A stretch of DNA of 64,000 nucleotides from positions 85,725,256 to 85,789,255 of the forward strand of contig OZ018333.1 of assembly GCA_963969495.1 (NCBI GenBank), written 5' to 3'. Below the pieces are notes generated by a model, which was not told where the DNA came from, ran no database searches, and saw nothing but the letters and a program-made list of their open reading frames with translations. This document shows, in pieces, positions 23,513 through 35,200 of the stretch (the first letter of the stretch is position 1; the number at the start of each line of letters is the position of its first letter). The stretch comes from Ceratothoa steindachneri. Its lineage: Eukaryota; Arthropoda; Malacostraca; Isopoda; Cymothoidae. Both the position numbers and the translations under genes were made by a program.

Positions 23513-24240
23513 ATCTTAAAAGGAGCTTGCATAGGGGCGGACTCAGGTTTGATGCCATGGAAGATCCTACCCTCTGGGGCTAGATCACCTCCAGGACTAT
23601 GGCTATCTAAGGGGCGAGGGGTCTCCATGTGGCCATCACCCCCCTTCCCCACTAAGACATCACAGATCCCATTAGAGGTTCCTTTTAAATCGTCCAATGC
23701 CAGCGAACCAGCATACATAGAAGAGAGGAGGGCAGGTACACTGACCCTTGTAAAATAGTCATGCCTGTGAGCAGGATATTGGGGAGCACAGGCCGATGGG
23801 CCCCTGCTATGCCTTGCTCCCCTGTGAAAGTGGAGAGTGACTGCTGCTGTAAAGAGGGAGTCACCCAAGGGCACCTCATGGGTGCGAGGGAGGGGGGAAG
23901 GGAAGTATTTAAATGAAAAACCTTATTATTGGGCATGGTGATCCTATTGTTTTCACAGGACTCAAATGCTAATCGCCCCACACAATAGCCAGCTCTGTGA
24001 GGGGTGAATACAGGGTTGGCAAAGCCAGCTACGTGCATTTGGGACCACTCTTCAGGCCCAGTGGCTAAGCAGCCAATCACCCCTCTTGAAATTAGAGGCA
24101 GACCAGAGAAAGTTGTGGGAGAGTGAGGAAGCAGGATAAGACAGGGTGTCAGAAGAAGGGAAGGGCAGATGATGCCCAGAATCCCATCAGCACTGGGGCA
24201 GGAAAGCAAATCACCGTGACCCTTAAGGGATGGATGAGAA
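23509..24240 (-). mobile_element. Family-A LINE copy C, 5' segment
   Basis: Resumption of copy C after the DNA transposon. It matches the 5' part of ORF1 and the 5' UTR of copies D, E and B (for example the GCTTGCATAGGGGCGGA and AAATTAGAGGCTGACCAGAG-like strings). It ends near 24230 at the family 5' terminus (GCAAATCACCG on the plus strand). Confidence 0.7.
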
Positions 24241-24284
24241 TGATGAAAGAGTATGAGCCATACCATAAGAAATAGATTTTTTTT

Positions 24285-24353
24285 TCTTTAGGGAAAGCAC
24301 CACTTTTATCTCAGTTAAAGCAGTGCCTTAGACCACTTAGCTAGCTAGCATAA
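24285..24353 (-). repeat. tRNA-derived SINE fragment
   Basis: The minus strand carries TAGCTAAGTGGTCTAAGGC, an A-box-like segment closely similar to that of the SINE at 15755-15845, but it is truncated before the B box and runs into an A-rich tract. It lies just upstream of LINE copy C, between it and exon 2. Confidence 0.45.
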
Positions 24354-24508
24354 GAACAAAAAAATATCATGAAATGGCTTTCAATAAAGGACTAGATAAA
24401 ATTCAATCCTCTCAACTTATTTCTCTTTAACCAATAATAGGTTGTTGAGAGATCAAGCTACCATGGGAACATTGCTAAATATTATAACAAGCAACTCATT
24501 GTAACTAC

Positions 24509-24658
24509 CTCTTTGACTGGGCATTCTTTTAACAACAACTCATTAGAACCATCAACAACTGCTCGTTCTTGACCTGTGATAAATTTTTCTTCATTTCCAT
24601 GATCTGAATCAGACAACTCTTCCTTCATTTCTTTGATGGCCATTTCTTTATAAATATC
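24509..24658 (-). CDS. Exon 2 of the zinc-finger gene
   Basis: 150 nt, 50 codons, phase 0. The acceptor is TATATTAG and the donor GTAGTT at 24508-24503. The frame begins DIYKEMAIKEMKEELSDSD and ends CPVKE. It is rich in Glu, Lys and Asp, with no known fold. It lies 150 nt from exon 1 and about 9.1 kb from exon 3; that long intron is filled by family-A copy C, a DNA transposon and SINE-like sequence. Confidence 0.68.
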
Positions 24659-24810
24659 CTAATATAAAAAAATAAGTAATTTACTTTCTGTAACTATATG
24701 CAAGTAAAGATGTAAAGGTTAATCATTAGATAGGTAAAAGTATATTAACCAAAATGCATACAAGATAATGTTGAATGCTAATATATATAAGAAAATCCTG
24801 AGATTCTTAC

Positions 24811-24895
24811 ATTTTTATCATCTAGATGAAAATTAGGTGGATATTCAATAACTTCCTTTTTCATTTCTTCCATTTTTGTAGCCTCTGAAGAAATC
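24811..24895 (-). CDS. Exon 1 (first coding) of the zinc-finger gene
   Basis: The acceptor TATAG lies before 24895 and the donor GTAAGA follows 24811. The exon contains 22 nt of 5' UTR and a start ATG at 24873-24871, giving 21 codons (MEEMKKEVIEYPPNFHLDD, then KN). The frame joins exon 2 in phase 0. A 5' splice acceptor implies at least one further non-coding exon and the promoter upstream, beyond where I can identify them. Transcript evidence would settle the start. Confidence 0.62.
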
Positions 24896-26207
24896 CTATA
24901 ACAAATAAAAGCAAACTTGCTTCAGTCTCATCAAAAATTCAATTCATTGCCTCATTAGTTTATTAACACATCTGTATTTTTGGTGGATAGTTGAGTGGAT
25001 GGAGCTTAGTTGTGCTCTCTCTGACATGTGTGGTAATTTCTCTGAGAGGTGGATAATTTAGTCTTGTTTGGTGGAAGGTTGTTTAAGTGTCTGTGAGTAG
25101 AGGGTAGAGTGGATGTGTTTTAATAAGTTGTGAATTGGAGAGGGAAGAGCAAAGACATTATGCTGCTACTGGTAGGACTGGGCTTGTGATTAATTTGGAG
25201 GATGGGTGGATGTAGTTTTCTTGTAGGCGATTATTGGGATGAGATTAATTTAGAGTCATTCCACATTAAAATTAATGTTTATTGACATGAATGAGAAAAG
25301 ATAAATAGTACTATTTAGCTTAAGTGATTCCAGAGATATGGAGCTATTAAATTTACAAAAAGGTAAATATGAGGTAATCAACTTTTAAATGCCATATCTT
25401 TGTTATAATATTTATAAAACTCATTCTTAAACTATGAATGTGAAACATAATGAGGAGAATTTATGGTAACCTTCAGTTTTTATACATATCAGTCAGTATT
25501 TGTCATTGTTGGATAACCCAAAAATATCTTTTGGTGGTGATCACAAATTTGTGTTAAGTGCTTTTACACATGGCTGATTCAATTGGTATCAGTCTTGTGC
25601 AAAATATAGTTTTGCCTGATGTAGTATCTGAAAATTGCTATTCATTTTGTTAATTTTCTGATATTGTTAAATTTAGTTTTTATATGGCAATAACTTTGGA
25701 GTGCACAGGCATCGCCAAACAAACACAAGATCAACCATTGAATTAAAAATGTATACCAATGAATGAAGAGGCCAATGATTGAGTGATGTTGCAAAAGTTA
25801 TGGTGAGATCATAAGAGCCTTGAGAGGGAAAGTAAAAAATAAAACAGGCTAATAGAGCAGATGTTATTAAAGCATTGACTAATATATTCTTAGTTTATTG
25901 GGAGGATTTTTCAGAAATTAAAACTTAGAGGTACTGTGTTATTATTAAATAATACTAGAATTTTTATTTGCATTAAAATATTCATATTTTTTTTTTAAAT
26001 TGTGAGGGTAACTATTTAAGCCCCATAAAAATGATTTCTATTATGCTACTTGTATTTAAATGGGAAATAATGTTTTGGTTTTCCATTTATAAGTTTTTCA
26101 CCTACCCCCAGGAACCAATAATGCTTCAAACTGAGGGGCCAGTTTAAATAGTATATTAAGTACTAAATAATTTTACAACATACACTGCCCCTCCATTAAT
26201 ATAAATG
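24896..26207. other. AT-rich region upstream of exon 1
   Basis: No coding sequence is recognised. It should hold the intron (and perhaps a non-coding exon) upstream of coding exon 1. A T/G-rich stretch near 24990-25230 may be a decayed LINE C-terminal region on the minus strand, but this is weak. Confidence 0.35.
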
Positions 26208-26310
26208 AAGGAGTTTCTAAGCCCTAAGCCCTTTGGGCTTAGGGTATGACTCATCTCTCAGCAGCATAGGCACCTTCAAGATCAACTGCGGATGTAGTGA
26301 AAGGTGTTGG
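26208..26310 (-). mobile_element. Family-A LINE copy G, 3'-most fragment
   Basis: About 100 bases aligned with the RNase H/RT thumb junction of the family (the AAGCCCTTTGGGCTTAGGG region). It stops at AGGTGTTGG (26302-26310) and resumes at AGCTGTTGG (32246-32254), the target site of copy D. Nothing 3' of it survives. Confidence 0.65.
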
Positions 26311-26620
26311 GGGTTTTTTCTTCTTTTTTTTAAGGGGCTATCTGGTGACTGCCCACTTAGCATAAGTCGCAGCAAACAAACAGCCTAGTTCTAGGCTACT
26401 TTAAAATAAAAATTTGAAAACAAAACAACGATAAAAAGGGAAGATGACAATTGGGAAGCAAGCTCCGATGTCGGGGGAGGTCCCTGTCCCCACGGCATAG
26501 GAGCATGTAACTGAAGAAAAAAAAACAATAACAAACAAACAACAAACCCTAGTTAAATAAAAGGGAGAAGGCCTGCCTTCCCCCAAAAGTCTATCAGTCC
26601 ACCAGTCAAGGTGCACGCAC

Positions 26621-27120
26621 TCATCCCAAGTACAAGGGACAGGCGGTAGCAACCCCACCCATCCCAGTACCAGGAGAGGTAACGTGCACAAAGATCACCC
26701 AGACTGGACATTCGACAAGAATGTGCCGAACAGTCTGGGAGACGACGCAAGCGAGCGCTCCATCAAAGAGTGATGCATCACACGAGTGTGTCCAATTTGG
26801 AGATGACAGAAAGCGACCTGAAGCCGGAGCAGCATTGGGGAATAGGTCCATGGGAACAGTCACGGCGCAATGGCATGCAACTTTAAGTTCCCTTCGACCA
26901 TCTCCCATCTTCTTTGCCAAGCAGTCCGGAGAGCTGCCCGTATTCCTGACATGTAGAGGGGATACGGCGTGGAAGCTGACCCCCTCTTCGGACTTGGAGC
27001 CATCCGTATACACTGGCACGGTTCTAGCATGACACAAAGTGTGCTCCAAAAAGGTCGAACGCAATACTCCCGGCGCTGTACAAGCTTTGGGAGTAGAGGC
27101 GTGACGACAATAGCCAAATG
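26621..27120 (-). pseudogene. RNase H remnant, ORF2 of copy D
   Basis: The frame 27064-26621 begins before VPVYTDGSKSEEGVSFHAV (first catalytic Asp). It then jumps to TGSSPDCLAKKMGDGRREL, so the remaining three catalytic positions are deleted. The Cys-rich tail is reduced to VSQTVRHILVECP. Confidence 0.7.
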
Positions 27121-27382
27121 TGCTACCCTCTAGGGTGGTGTCCTGGGCAAAACCCTGGGCGCCTCCGGCCCGAGATCTATACCTAGCTTTCGAAGGCGTT
27201 TCCTGGCCCTAAACCCAAAGGGCTTAGGGGACGACTGGCGTCTCTCAGCTGCATAGACACCGTCGAGATCAGCTGCGGATGCAGTGAGAGCTGTTGGCGA
27301 CTGAGGGAGGCGCCGGGCTCGCGCGTACAGGCGAGTGATGCACTGTGCGCGGCGTAGAACAAGTAGAATCTTCCCAGCATCG

Positions 27383-28890
27383 ACTAGTAGGCTCTAAATG
27401 GGGAATAAATGCTGGGCTGCAAAGGCATAAAATTCGCATCCGTAGTAGTGCTCCGAACGAACAAAGGATTGATAAAAAAGTAAGGCAGTAGCCCTATCAG
27501 CGCCCCAAGCGCTGAAAGTCACGGAATGGAGAATATCCATTGTGTGGGTACAAGAGACCCTAAACGTGCGAATATGAGCCGCCCAGGTAAGGTGTCGGTC
27601 AAATACAAGACCAAGGAGACGGTGCGAGTCCACAGCTTCCAGGCGCACCCCATTAAGAAACAAATCTGGGTCGGGTGGAGTTGTGGATGGAGGCAGAAGT
27701 GCACCACCTTAGTCTAGGCCAAATAAAACCAAAACCTGTGCGCATCGGCATAGAGAGAAGCGCCGACTCCAATGCCTATTGGAGTCGACGCTCCAGAGTT
27801 GGCATCTGGGCCGCGCCAAAAGAGATCGAAAGGTCATCCACGTAGAGTGTAGTGAAAACATTTTCCGGCAGCACCGAGGTGATGCCGTTGATGCTCAGGG
27901 CAAAGAGTGTGACAGTGAGGACACTTCCCTGCGGGACACCCTCTTCCTGCTCCATTGGGCCAGAGAGGGCTCCCCCAACCCATACGCGGAATCGACGATC
28001 TCGCAAAAGTTCAGATATAAACATGGGCAGGAGTCCCTCGCCCCCAACATGTGGAGAGTCTCCATGATACCGTATCGCCATGCGATATCATAGGCCTTCT
28101 CCAGATTGAAAAACACCGTGGCGTAGTGCTGTCTACGAAGGAAGGCCTCGCAGATGGCATTTTCCAGTAGGAGCAGAGCATCAGACGTGGAGTGGAACTT
28201 GTGGAAGCCGCACTGTGCACCCAGGTGTCAAGGCATGGCATACTTGACATCGTTCGGACCATGGGCAGTGTCCGCGCACGAAGCAAGAGCGGAGCGGAAC
28301 GCAACTGACTCACATTAAACCTGTCGTTGAAGGGTTCTCCGCCTCTTAAGGTAAAGTCCAGCCGGCGGGCTTCCGCGAGATCAAGACCTGCATTGAATGC
28401 TGGCGGAGCAGCATCCGGGCTAGAGATTGCAGAGAAAGCGGTCGCGAAGGATTCCGCCACGGGCGCGGGGTCCGAGATTGCGGTCCCATTCTCCTGGAGA
28501 ACGGGAAGGGATCCTGCGAGAACTTGCCCCGAATCCTTTTGACTCGCCTCCACACATCTGTCAAAGGGGTCTTCCCGTTGAGTGAAAACACGCATGCCCG
28601 CCAAGAAGAGCGGCGGGCGTGCTTCGAAATATACCGGAACCTAGCCCTAGCCTGACGAAATTCAGCGACAGGAAATCGTTCGGGCGGTGCTTATAGCGCA
28701 TATAGGCATAACGCTTCTGTTTGAAGTCCATCTCACACTCGGCCGACCACCACGGGAGTGGTCGGCGTGTAAAACGGCCAGACGTTTTGGGAATAGTAGT
28801 CAGGCCCGCGGCAATGAGGTTACCAGAGAAGAAGTCAATAGCCTCATCTATCGACCTAAACTCGTCGAATGAGATAGAGAATTCAGTCAT
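27383..28890 (-). pseudogene. Reverse transcriptase remnant, ORF2 of copy D
   Basis: Readable pieces: fingers and linker (28890-28200; ARRLDFTLRGGEPFND), palm (28116-27776; MFFNLEKAYDIAWRYGIMET, then VPQGSVLTVTLFALSING and the TLYVDDLSISFGAAQM box), and thumb (27663-27394; SHRLLGLVFDRHLTWAAHI). The palm Asp of FxLEKAYD and the YVDD Asp pair survive. Frameshifts separate all pieces. Confidence 0.78.
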
Positions 28891-28893
28891 TTC

Positions 28894-29560
28894 CTACAAT
28901 GCAGGCCACTGCACCCGCACCAAGCACCACCGAGGTGGGCTCTCAGGCGACAGTTGCCCTGAAAATGATATTTGAATGGGAATGTGATCACTACCATGGA
29001 GGTCATCGACCACCTCCCAATCAAAATCAGGCTGTGCATCCGAAGAGCACAAAGATAGATCAAGGCAAGAACATGAAGCGGTTCTCGGGCAGTGATGCAT
29101 AAACTCATTCACATTTAGGACACCTATCTCAAGGTCTTCGATCAGATCGGCAAGGACTTGACCCCTGGGATTTATTGAGTAATCTCCCCAGAGAGGATGC
29201 CTGCCGTTCAGATCTCCAAGCAAGAGAAAGGGCCTCGGCAACCGTGCCACGACGCTGCGGAAGTCCTCCGCGCCGAAGTCAGCTGACGGTGGAATGTATG
29301 CAGAAATGATATACCTCCTATCCAGGTGAAGCTGCAGGTAAAGGAAGAACGGAGACATCACGCCGGGTATAAACCGCGCATCCCCCAGCACGGCCATCTC
29401 GTGGTGGTGCGAGTCGCAAGACCCTTATTCCCCAGGAGAGTGGGCAGGGGGCACGCGCCTAGCATGGTCTCCTGCAGAAAAATAGCTAACGGGGAACGGG
29501 ACGAGACGAGCCTCCGCAGCTCCTCCTAGTTGGCCCGGAGTCCACGGCAATTCCATTGAA
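28894..29560 (-). pseudogene. Endonuclease remnant, ORF2 of copy D
   Basis: The open frame 29397-28894 reads QLHLDRRYIISAYIPPSADF, LLLGDLNGRHPLWGDYSIN and DLHGSDHIPIQISF. These are the central GDxN and terminal SDH catalytic signatures of the exonuclease/endonuclease/phosphatase fold. The N-terminal NCRGL part is near 29555 in a broken frame. Confidence 0.78.
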
Positions 29561-29879
29561 GGAATATGCCCTCCAGGCCTAGCTCAGAGAAGACGCGGGG
29601 GCCCTCTTCGAACAGAATTCCCTCACGGGAATGGCCATACGCTTCCCGGAGGCAGAACCCTGGGCGCTGTTGGCCGGACAAAGCGCTGTCGCCTTCAAGG
29701 ACTTATTGGGGTAGGTTGAGCTCACCATGTCAGTCTTTTCCTCCGTCCGCCTTGAAACCTCAGGGAGGCGTTGCGGCTTCGGAGATGGGCTGCCCTCTAT
29801 TCGAGGAACCACCATCTCCGAGCCACTTAGCTTACCACTAGGTGTGGGCGAAGGAGCCGAAGCTCCTCTGTTGCTGTCC

Positions 29880-31445
29880 ACCTTTAGGAACTGCGGAAGA
29901 TGGCCTGGCGACCAGCTTGGGGTGTTGCCTCATGTGAGTCTAACGAGTCGGTGGAGACACGTGGCCGTTTCGCCTTACGGGTGTGAACCCTTTGTGCCGC
30001 CAGCTTTACCAGGGGAGCGCCCAGATTAAGTAGAACCCACAGAAGGGCTCCGAATGAGCGTGGAAACAAACTTGCTCGTTGGCCTGGATGGGCCTGGAGC
30101 AGAGGGTGTCTTTCTAATCATTGAGGCATAAGACGTCCCAGGCAGAGCCAGGCACACCAGGACCAAGTCCTTAGCCTCGTGGAATGAGAGTCAATCCTGG
30201 GCCTGAACGGCCAGGATTTCTTTCTCAAGGAGATATGCACCACATTGCTTCGAAGAAGCGGGGTGCGGCTCTCCACAATTGACACACTTGGCCACACACG
30301 ATTTAGACATCGTGTGCGGCCTTGGAGCAATTTACACATACTTTGGGTGACCCCGACTTTGCATGTCTAAATGAACAATTCTTATGGCTAAAGCGGTGAC
30401 AGTAATAGCACCGCCGCGACAGTGGCACGAATGCCTTCGCACGGTAGAGGTACCAACCCGCACTCACCGACTCAGGGAGCTTGTCACAGTTGAACGGGAT
30501 GAAGAGTGTAGGGGTGGGTCTCGAGGCCCCTCCCTGTTTTCTCATCACACATTCGACCTTGACTGCCCCATGGTTGGCGAGCTCTAAGGTGATGTTCTCT
30601 ATGGAGTAGTCAACGAGTTCCCTCACATAAACTACTCCTTTCACAAAGTTCATGGTAGAGTGCGGCATCACACTCCGAAGAGCACTTATCTTGGCCGCTT
30701 CAGAGGAATCCATCGCATTCGCCAGAACGCTCCCATCTGACAAACAGGTCACCTTCGGCTGTCTACCAATTACACTAGCTAATACTTTCCTCTGATGGAT
30801 CATGTTGCCCATGGCCAACATGGTGCCATCAGTGGAGTGAATATATGAGGAAGCCTTTGAACCCTGCGGGATTGAAAACTTCAGGTAACCTCTGAATGAG
30901 GGCCCCGATGTTATTGAGGCTCCGGATGTGCTGATCTTAGCTTGGTCGCTTATCAAAGTGGCAGCAGACCCATCCCCGCAGCCCCTGTGGATGGAGAGGA
31001 GCCCCGAGTCTTCAGTCTCTTTTTTATTTTTTTTATTTTTAGGAGAGGAGGGCGGGGAATGAACCCGCTTCTCCCCTCCACCGGCAGAAGCCCCCAGGCC
31101 AGATGGACCGGCCTCAGCCAGGTCCTTCTCCGTGATGGAGAAGGTCCTGGTAGTCGCAGGGGCACCGGTTGGAGGAGATCCCTCCCATCCTTCTAATGCC
31201 TTGGAAACCCGGGCCAATTGAGGAGGACCTTGCATAGGGGCGGATTCGGGTTCGGTGCTTGGCACCGAGCCCAGATTCGCTCCCATGGAAGGCCCGATCG
31301 TCTGAGGCTGGGTTGCCTCAAGGACCATGTCTATCTCAGGATGGGCTTCCAGTTGGCCCTTCCCTCCCAGGACATCGCAGGTCCCATTAGTGGCATCAAT
31401 AGTCATTTGTGGGGAAGCATAGGCCTTGACCCCGGCAAGGTTCAA
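29880..31445 (-). pseudogene. ORF1 (gag-like) of copy D, 380-residue open stretch
   Basis: The frame 31445-30303 is the longest open piece of family-A ORF1. It has a Pro/Thr-rich N-terminus, a KKNKKETED basic patch, the DKLPESVSAGWYLYRAKAF segment and the CCHC region. The first knuckle reads CYYCHRFSHKNCSF, with its last Cys displaced, so it is probably non-functional. The frame ends at 30303; the next knuckles (NCGEPHPASSKQCGAY) continue in another frame below 30302. Confidence 0.78.
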
Positions 31446-32245
31446 TATTCTTGCAGCAGGTCTTTCAAGGGAAGCAATCGAAGGGGCCTGGCTTCCCTCT
31501 CCCCGCTAAGGGGGTTTGCCCTACCGAGCCGCTTCACTGGGGAGTGGCCAGCTATGAGCTGCCTGCTGGTTTTCTTGGCAGTCCCCTTGGAAAGAAAAGG
31601 GGAGGGGGAGACCTCCATTTTTTTTCTGTGGAGCTGCCCAAGGGCGGCTCCATCGATGGAACAGGGAAAGTTGACGGGTTTTTATTTTATTAGTTCATCA
31701 GTGGGCATGGTGACCCTGTATTTTATACGGGAAGCAATAGCTCATCACCCCTCGCAGTAGCCCGCCCTGCGAGGGGTGCATAAAGCCTGGCAGAGCCAGG
31801 TGCCACCATTCAAGACCACCCCTCCCGCCTGGTGACCTGGCAATCCCTGGGCATGGCAGCTCCACTTGTGACACGGCGTAAAAATATAGATTGTGAAGTG
31901 AGAAGGAAAGGGGATGGGAGGAACTGAAGGTATGGGTGGGTATGAAGCAGGTTGTTGTTACAAACCAACCACCCCAGACTGGAGCTCAGGGGTTAGGGAA
32001 CATTGTCCCCTCCCCCCTCAGCTCCGATCTGGGATGGTTGGCTGAGAAGAAGGTCAGCATCTACCCTGTGAAATTAGAGGCTGACCAGACAAAGTTGTGG
32101 GAGAGGTTGTATGAAAAGTGACGAAGTAGGGGAGAAATACAGGCTGTCTGAAAAAGGAGAAGAGGCTAAGCTGAGGTCGGATGTGGTGCTGAGTCCCGTC
32201 AGCACAGCAGCCAGGATAGCAAATCACCGTGTATATTACGGGGAC

Positions 32246-35200
32246 AGCTGTTGGCACCTGAGTGAGGTGCAGGGCTCACACATACAGGCAAATAATGCAC
32301 AGTGCAGAGGAAGTGGCATCCCCCCTTCAGTAACAAGTAAGCTATGAATGGGGGATGTGTGCAAGGCACGGGTTCCCAGGCAAAGGCAGATATAGTGGAT
32401 AGAGTCCACCTTCAGCAATACATGCTCAGCTGCAGATGCAGAAAACTTGCATCCGTAGTTGAGCTTCGAAAGAACAAAGATCAATAAAAAAGGAAGGCAG
32501 TAGCCCTATCAGCACCCCAGGTGCTGAATGTTAGAGTGAAGAATATCCATGGTACAAGAGGACCTGAGGCTGAGAATGAGCCTCCCAGGAAATAGTACTA
32601 GTCGACTACTTCCAGGCACACCATATTTAGAAACAAGTCTGTCTCAGGGTGGAGCTGTGGATGATGGCAGAAGTGCACCACCTTAGTCTTGTTAAAGGAA
32701 AACGGAAGTCTGTGTGGTTCAAGATAGCAAGAGAAACAGTTCAATGCCTTTTGGAGTCGATGCTCCAGAGTTGGCATCTGGGCTGGGCCAAAAGAAATCA
32801 ATACATCGTCAAAGTAAAATCTCTTCCAGTGAGGACAATTCCCTGTGGAACACACTCTTCCTGATGCATTAAGCTGGAGAGGGCTGGCCGCATCCATACG
32901 CCGAATTGATGATCTCATAAATATTCAGATGGAGACTCCATCGTGTATTGACATGCTGTATCATAGGCCTTCTCCAGATTAAAAAACACTGTAGCTTGTG
33001 TTGCCTACAAAGGAAGGCTTTGCGTACAGCATTTTCCAGTCTGAGCAGAGCAGCCAATGTGGAGTGGAATGTGCAAAGCCACACTGTGCAAAAGACAGAT
33101 GTCCTCCACTGTCCAGAAAAGAGTCTAATATAATATTTAATAATTTCTCCATCAACTGGCAACTGCAGGAGGTTAGAAAGATTGAGAGGAAACTGGCAGA
33201 GGTAGAGTGATTTCTCCCCAGTTTGTGAAAAGCGAGCACGGTAGCGATTCACCAGGAGTATTGGAGGATACCCTCTACCAAGATTCTGCGTAACAAATAT
33301 AACAGAAAGGCCATGCTTCGCTCACCCAAGCATCAAAGCATGGCATACGGGACAACCTCTGGACCAGGGCCGGTGTCCATGCATGAAATGAGAGTGGAAG
33401 GAAACACAATGCAACCTGTTATTGAAGGGTTATCTGCCTCTGGAGGTAAAGTCCAATCGGCAGGCTTCTATGACATCACAACAGGCATTGAATGATAGGG
33501 GAGCAGAGTCCAAGTAATATAATGCAGAGGATGCAGCAAAGGATTCCACCACAGACACAGGGTCCAAGATTGTGGTCCCATTCTACTTGAGAAGGTGAGG
33601 GGTGTCCTGCAAAAACTTGCCCCAAATCCTTTTAACTCCCTTCTACACAGCTAGTGGGGTCTCCCCATTAAGAGAGGACATGTATACCCACCAGAAAGAG
33701 TGGCGGGCATGTTTTAAAACATACCAGAACCTAGCCCAATGAAATTTACAGAGAGTAAAATCATTTGTGCGGCGCTTATAGCACATGTATACACAACGCT
33801 TCAGTTTTAGTGCTTTCTCACACTCAGCTAACCACCACAGAAGCGGTTAACATTGAAAATGGCTAGACATTCTTGGGAATTGTAGTCAGGGCAATGTTGA
33901 TGAGGATGCCAGAGAACTTAACGGCCTCATCTACCGACCTAACCTCCTCGACTGAGAAAGAAAGATCAGTCATTTCCTGAAATGCAGACCACCGTGCCAG
34001 GCTCTCAGGCAGCAGCAACCCAGAAAACGTTATTTAAATGGCAAGTGATCACTATCATAGAGGTCATAGACTACCCCAACCCATACATAATCAGGCTGTG
34101 CAACTAGAGATCACAAAGATAGATCAAGGAAATTAGTCGGTGGTAATAAAGAATTTTGATACTTAAGAAGGAAGATTGCTTGTTTCCATAGGTGTTAGCT
34201 GAAGCAGGGTGGCTGGGTCAGCAAGAAGGGGGTTAGGAAAATGGAATGACTTCGTTAGATAGGGAAGTTTTAGGTTCGGAAGGTAATGTACATTTGTGTG
34301 AATTTCTGAGCTCTTATTTCTTGCTTCTCTGATAATCTTTTAATCACTATTATTATTATAACAAAGTACAGTTGGAGTTTGATTATATGTAAGGATGTAA
34401 TCCAAACACAATGCCCTGAGGGCACTGTCCCCTTTGAGAATTTATCAGGGTAGGTTGGGCTCGCTATGCAAGACTTATCCTCCCTGTCTCAAAACTTAGG
34501 CAGGCGGGGTGGGGGGTCCCTCATTTGCAGGATACACCGCTTTCAGGTCACCCAGCCTAGGTGTGGGCATGAGCTGAAACTCTTTAGTGATGTCTTCCTT
34601 TCGGGAGGCATCTTTAGAACCCAGGAAGATGGAATCATAACAAAATTCAGGAGTGTTGCCTACTCTAAGTTTAATGATTGTAGAGGCGCATGGATGTTTT
34701 GCCTTATGAGAAACAGTTACATTGGGGGAAGGAGGGGGAGCCGTGGTTTTAGCCGGGGCGGGGTGTGAACCCTTTATGCCACCAGCTCTAACATGGGAGT
34801 GCCCAGGGTGGGTAGGTAGAGCCCTCAGAAGGGTTCAAATGGGGCCAGAAATGACTGTGATCATAGGCCTTTCTTAACATTGAGGCTTAAGACGTTGTAG
34901 CGGGCCGGAAATCTATACTCTAATCCCAATCTTTCCAACCCACTTCCTACATTAATTCGGACGTGAGAAATAGAAGGAAAATGAAACGGATTGTATGTAC
35001 AGTCCTTTATTTACAAGAAAAATATGGGGTAAATATTTATAAGACATCTCTTACTTATTTACACAAAAAAAATGGGCTTGATCAATTTGCAATTTCAATA
35101 TCCAATCACAGGCTTATAACCCAAGAAGAGAGAAGAAACAAAAAACAAAAGATTAATGTGCAAACAAACCAGGAGTATTGGAGGATACCCTCTACCAAGA

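Larger units (their letters stand above)
26311..32245 (-). mobile_element. Family-A LINE copy D, near full length, inserted in G
   Basis: 5935 bases, the most complete family-A copy. The T-rich tail and AAGGGGCTATCTGG terminus are at the low end, and the family 5' end (GCAAATCACCG) is near 32220-32245. Imperfect 9-base target duplications flank it (26302-26310; 32246-32254). Order on the minus strand: 5' UTR, ORF1, endonuclease, RT, partial RNase H, 3' UTR. Every domain is broken by stops or frameshifts. Confidence 0.8.
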
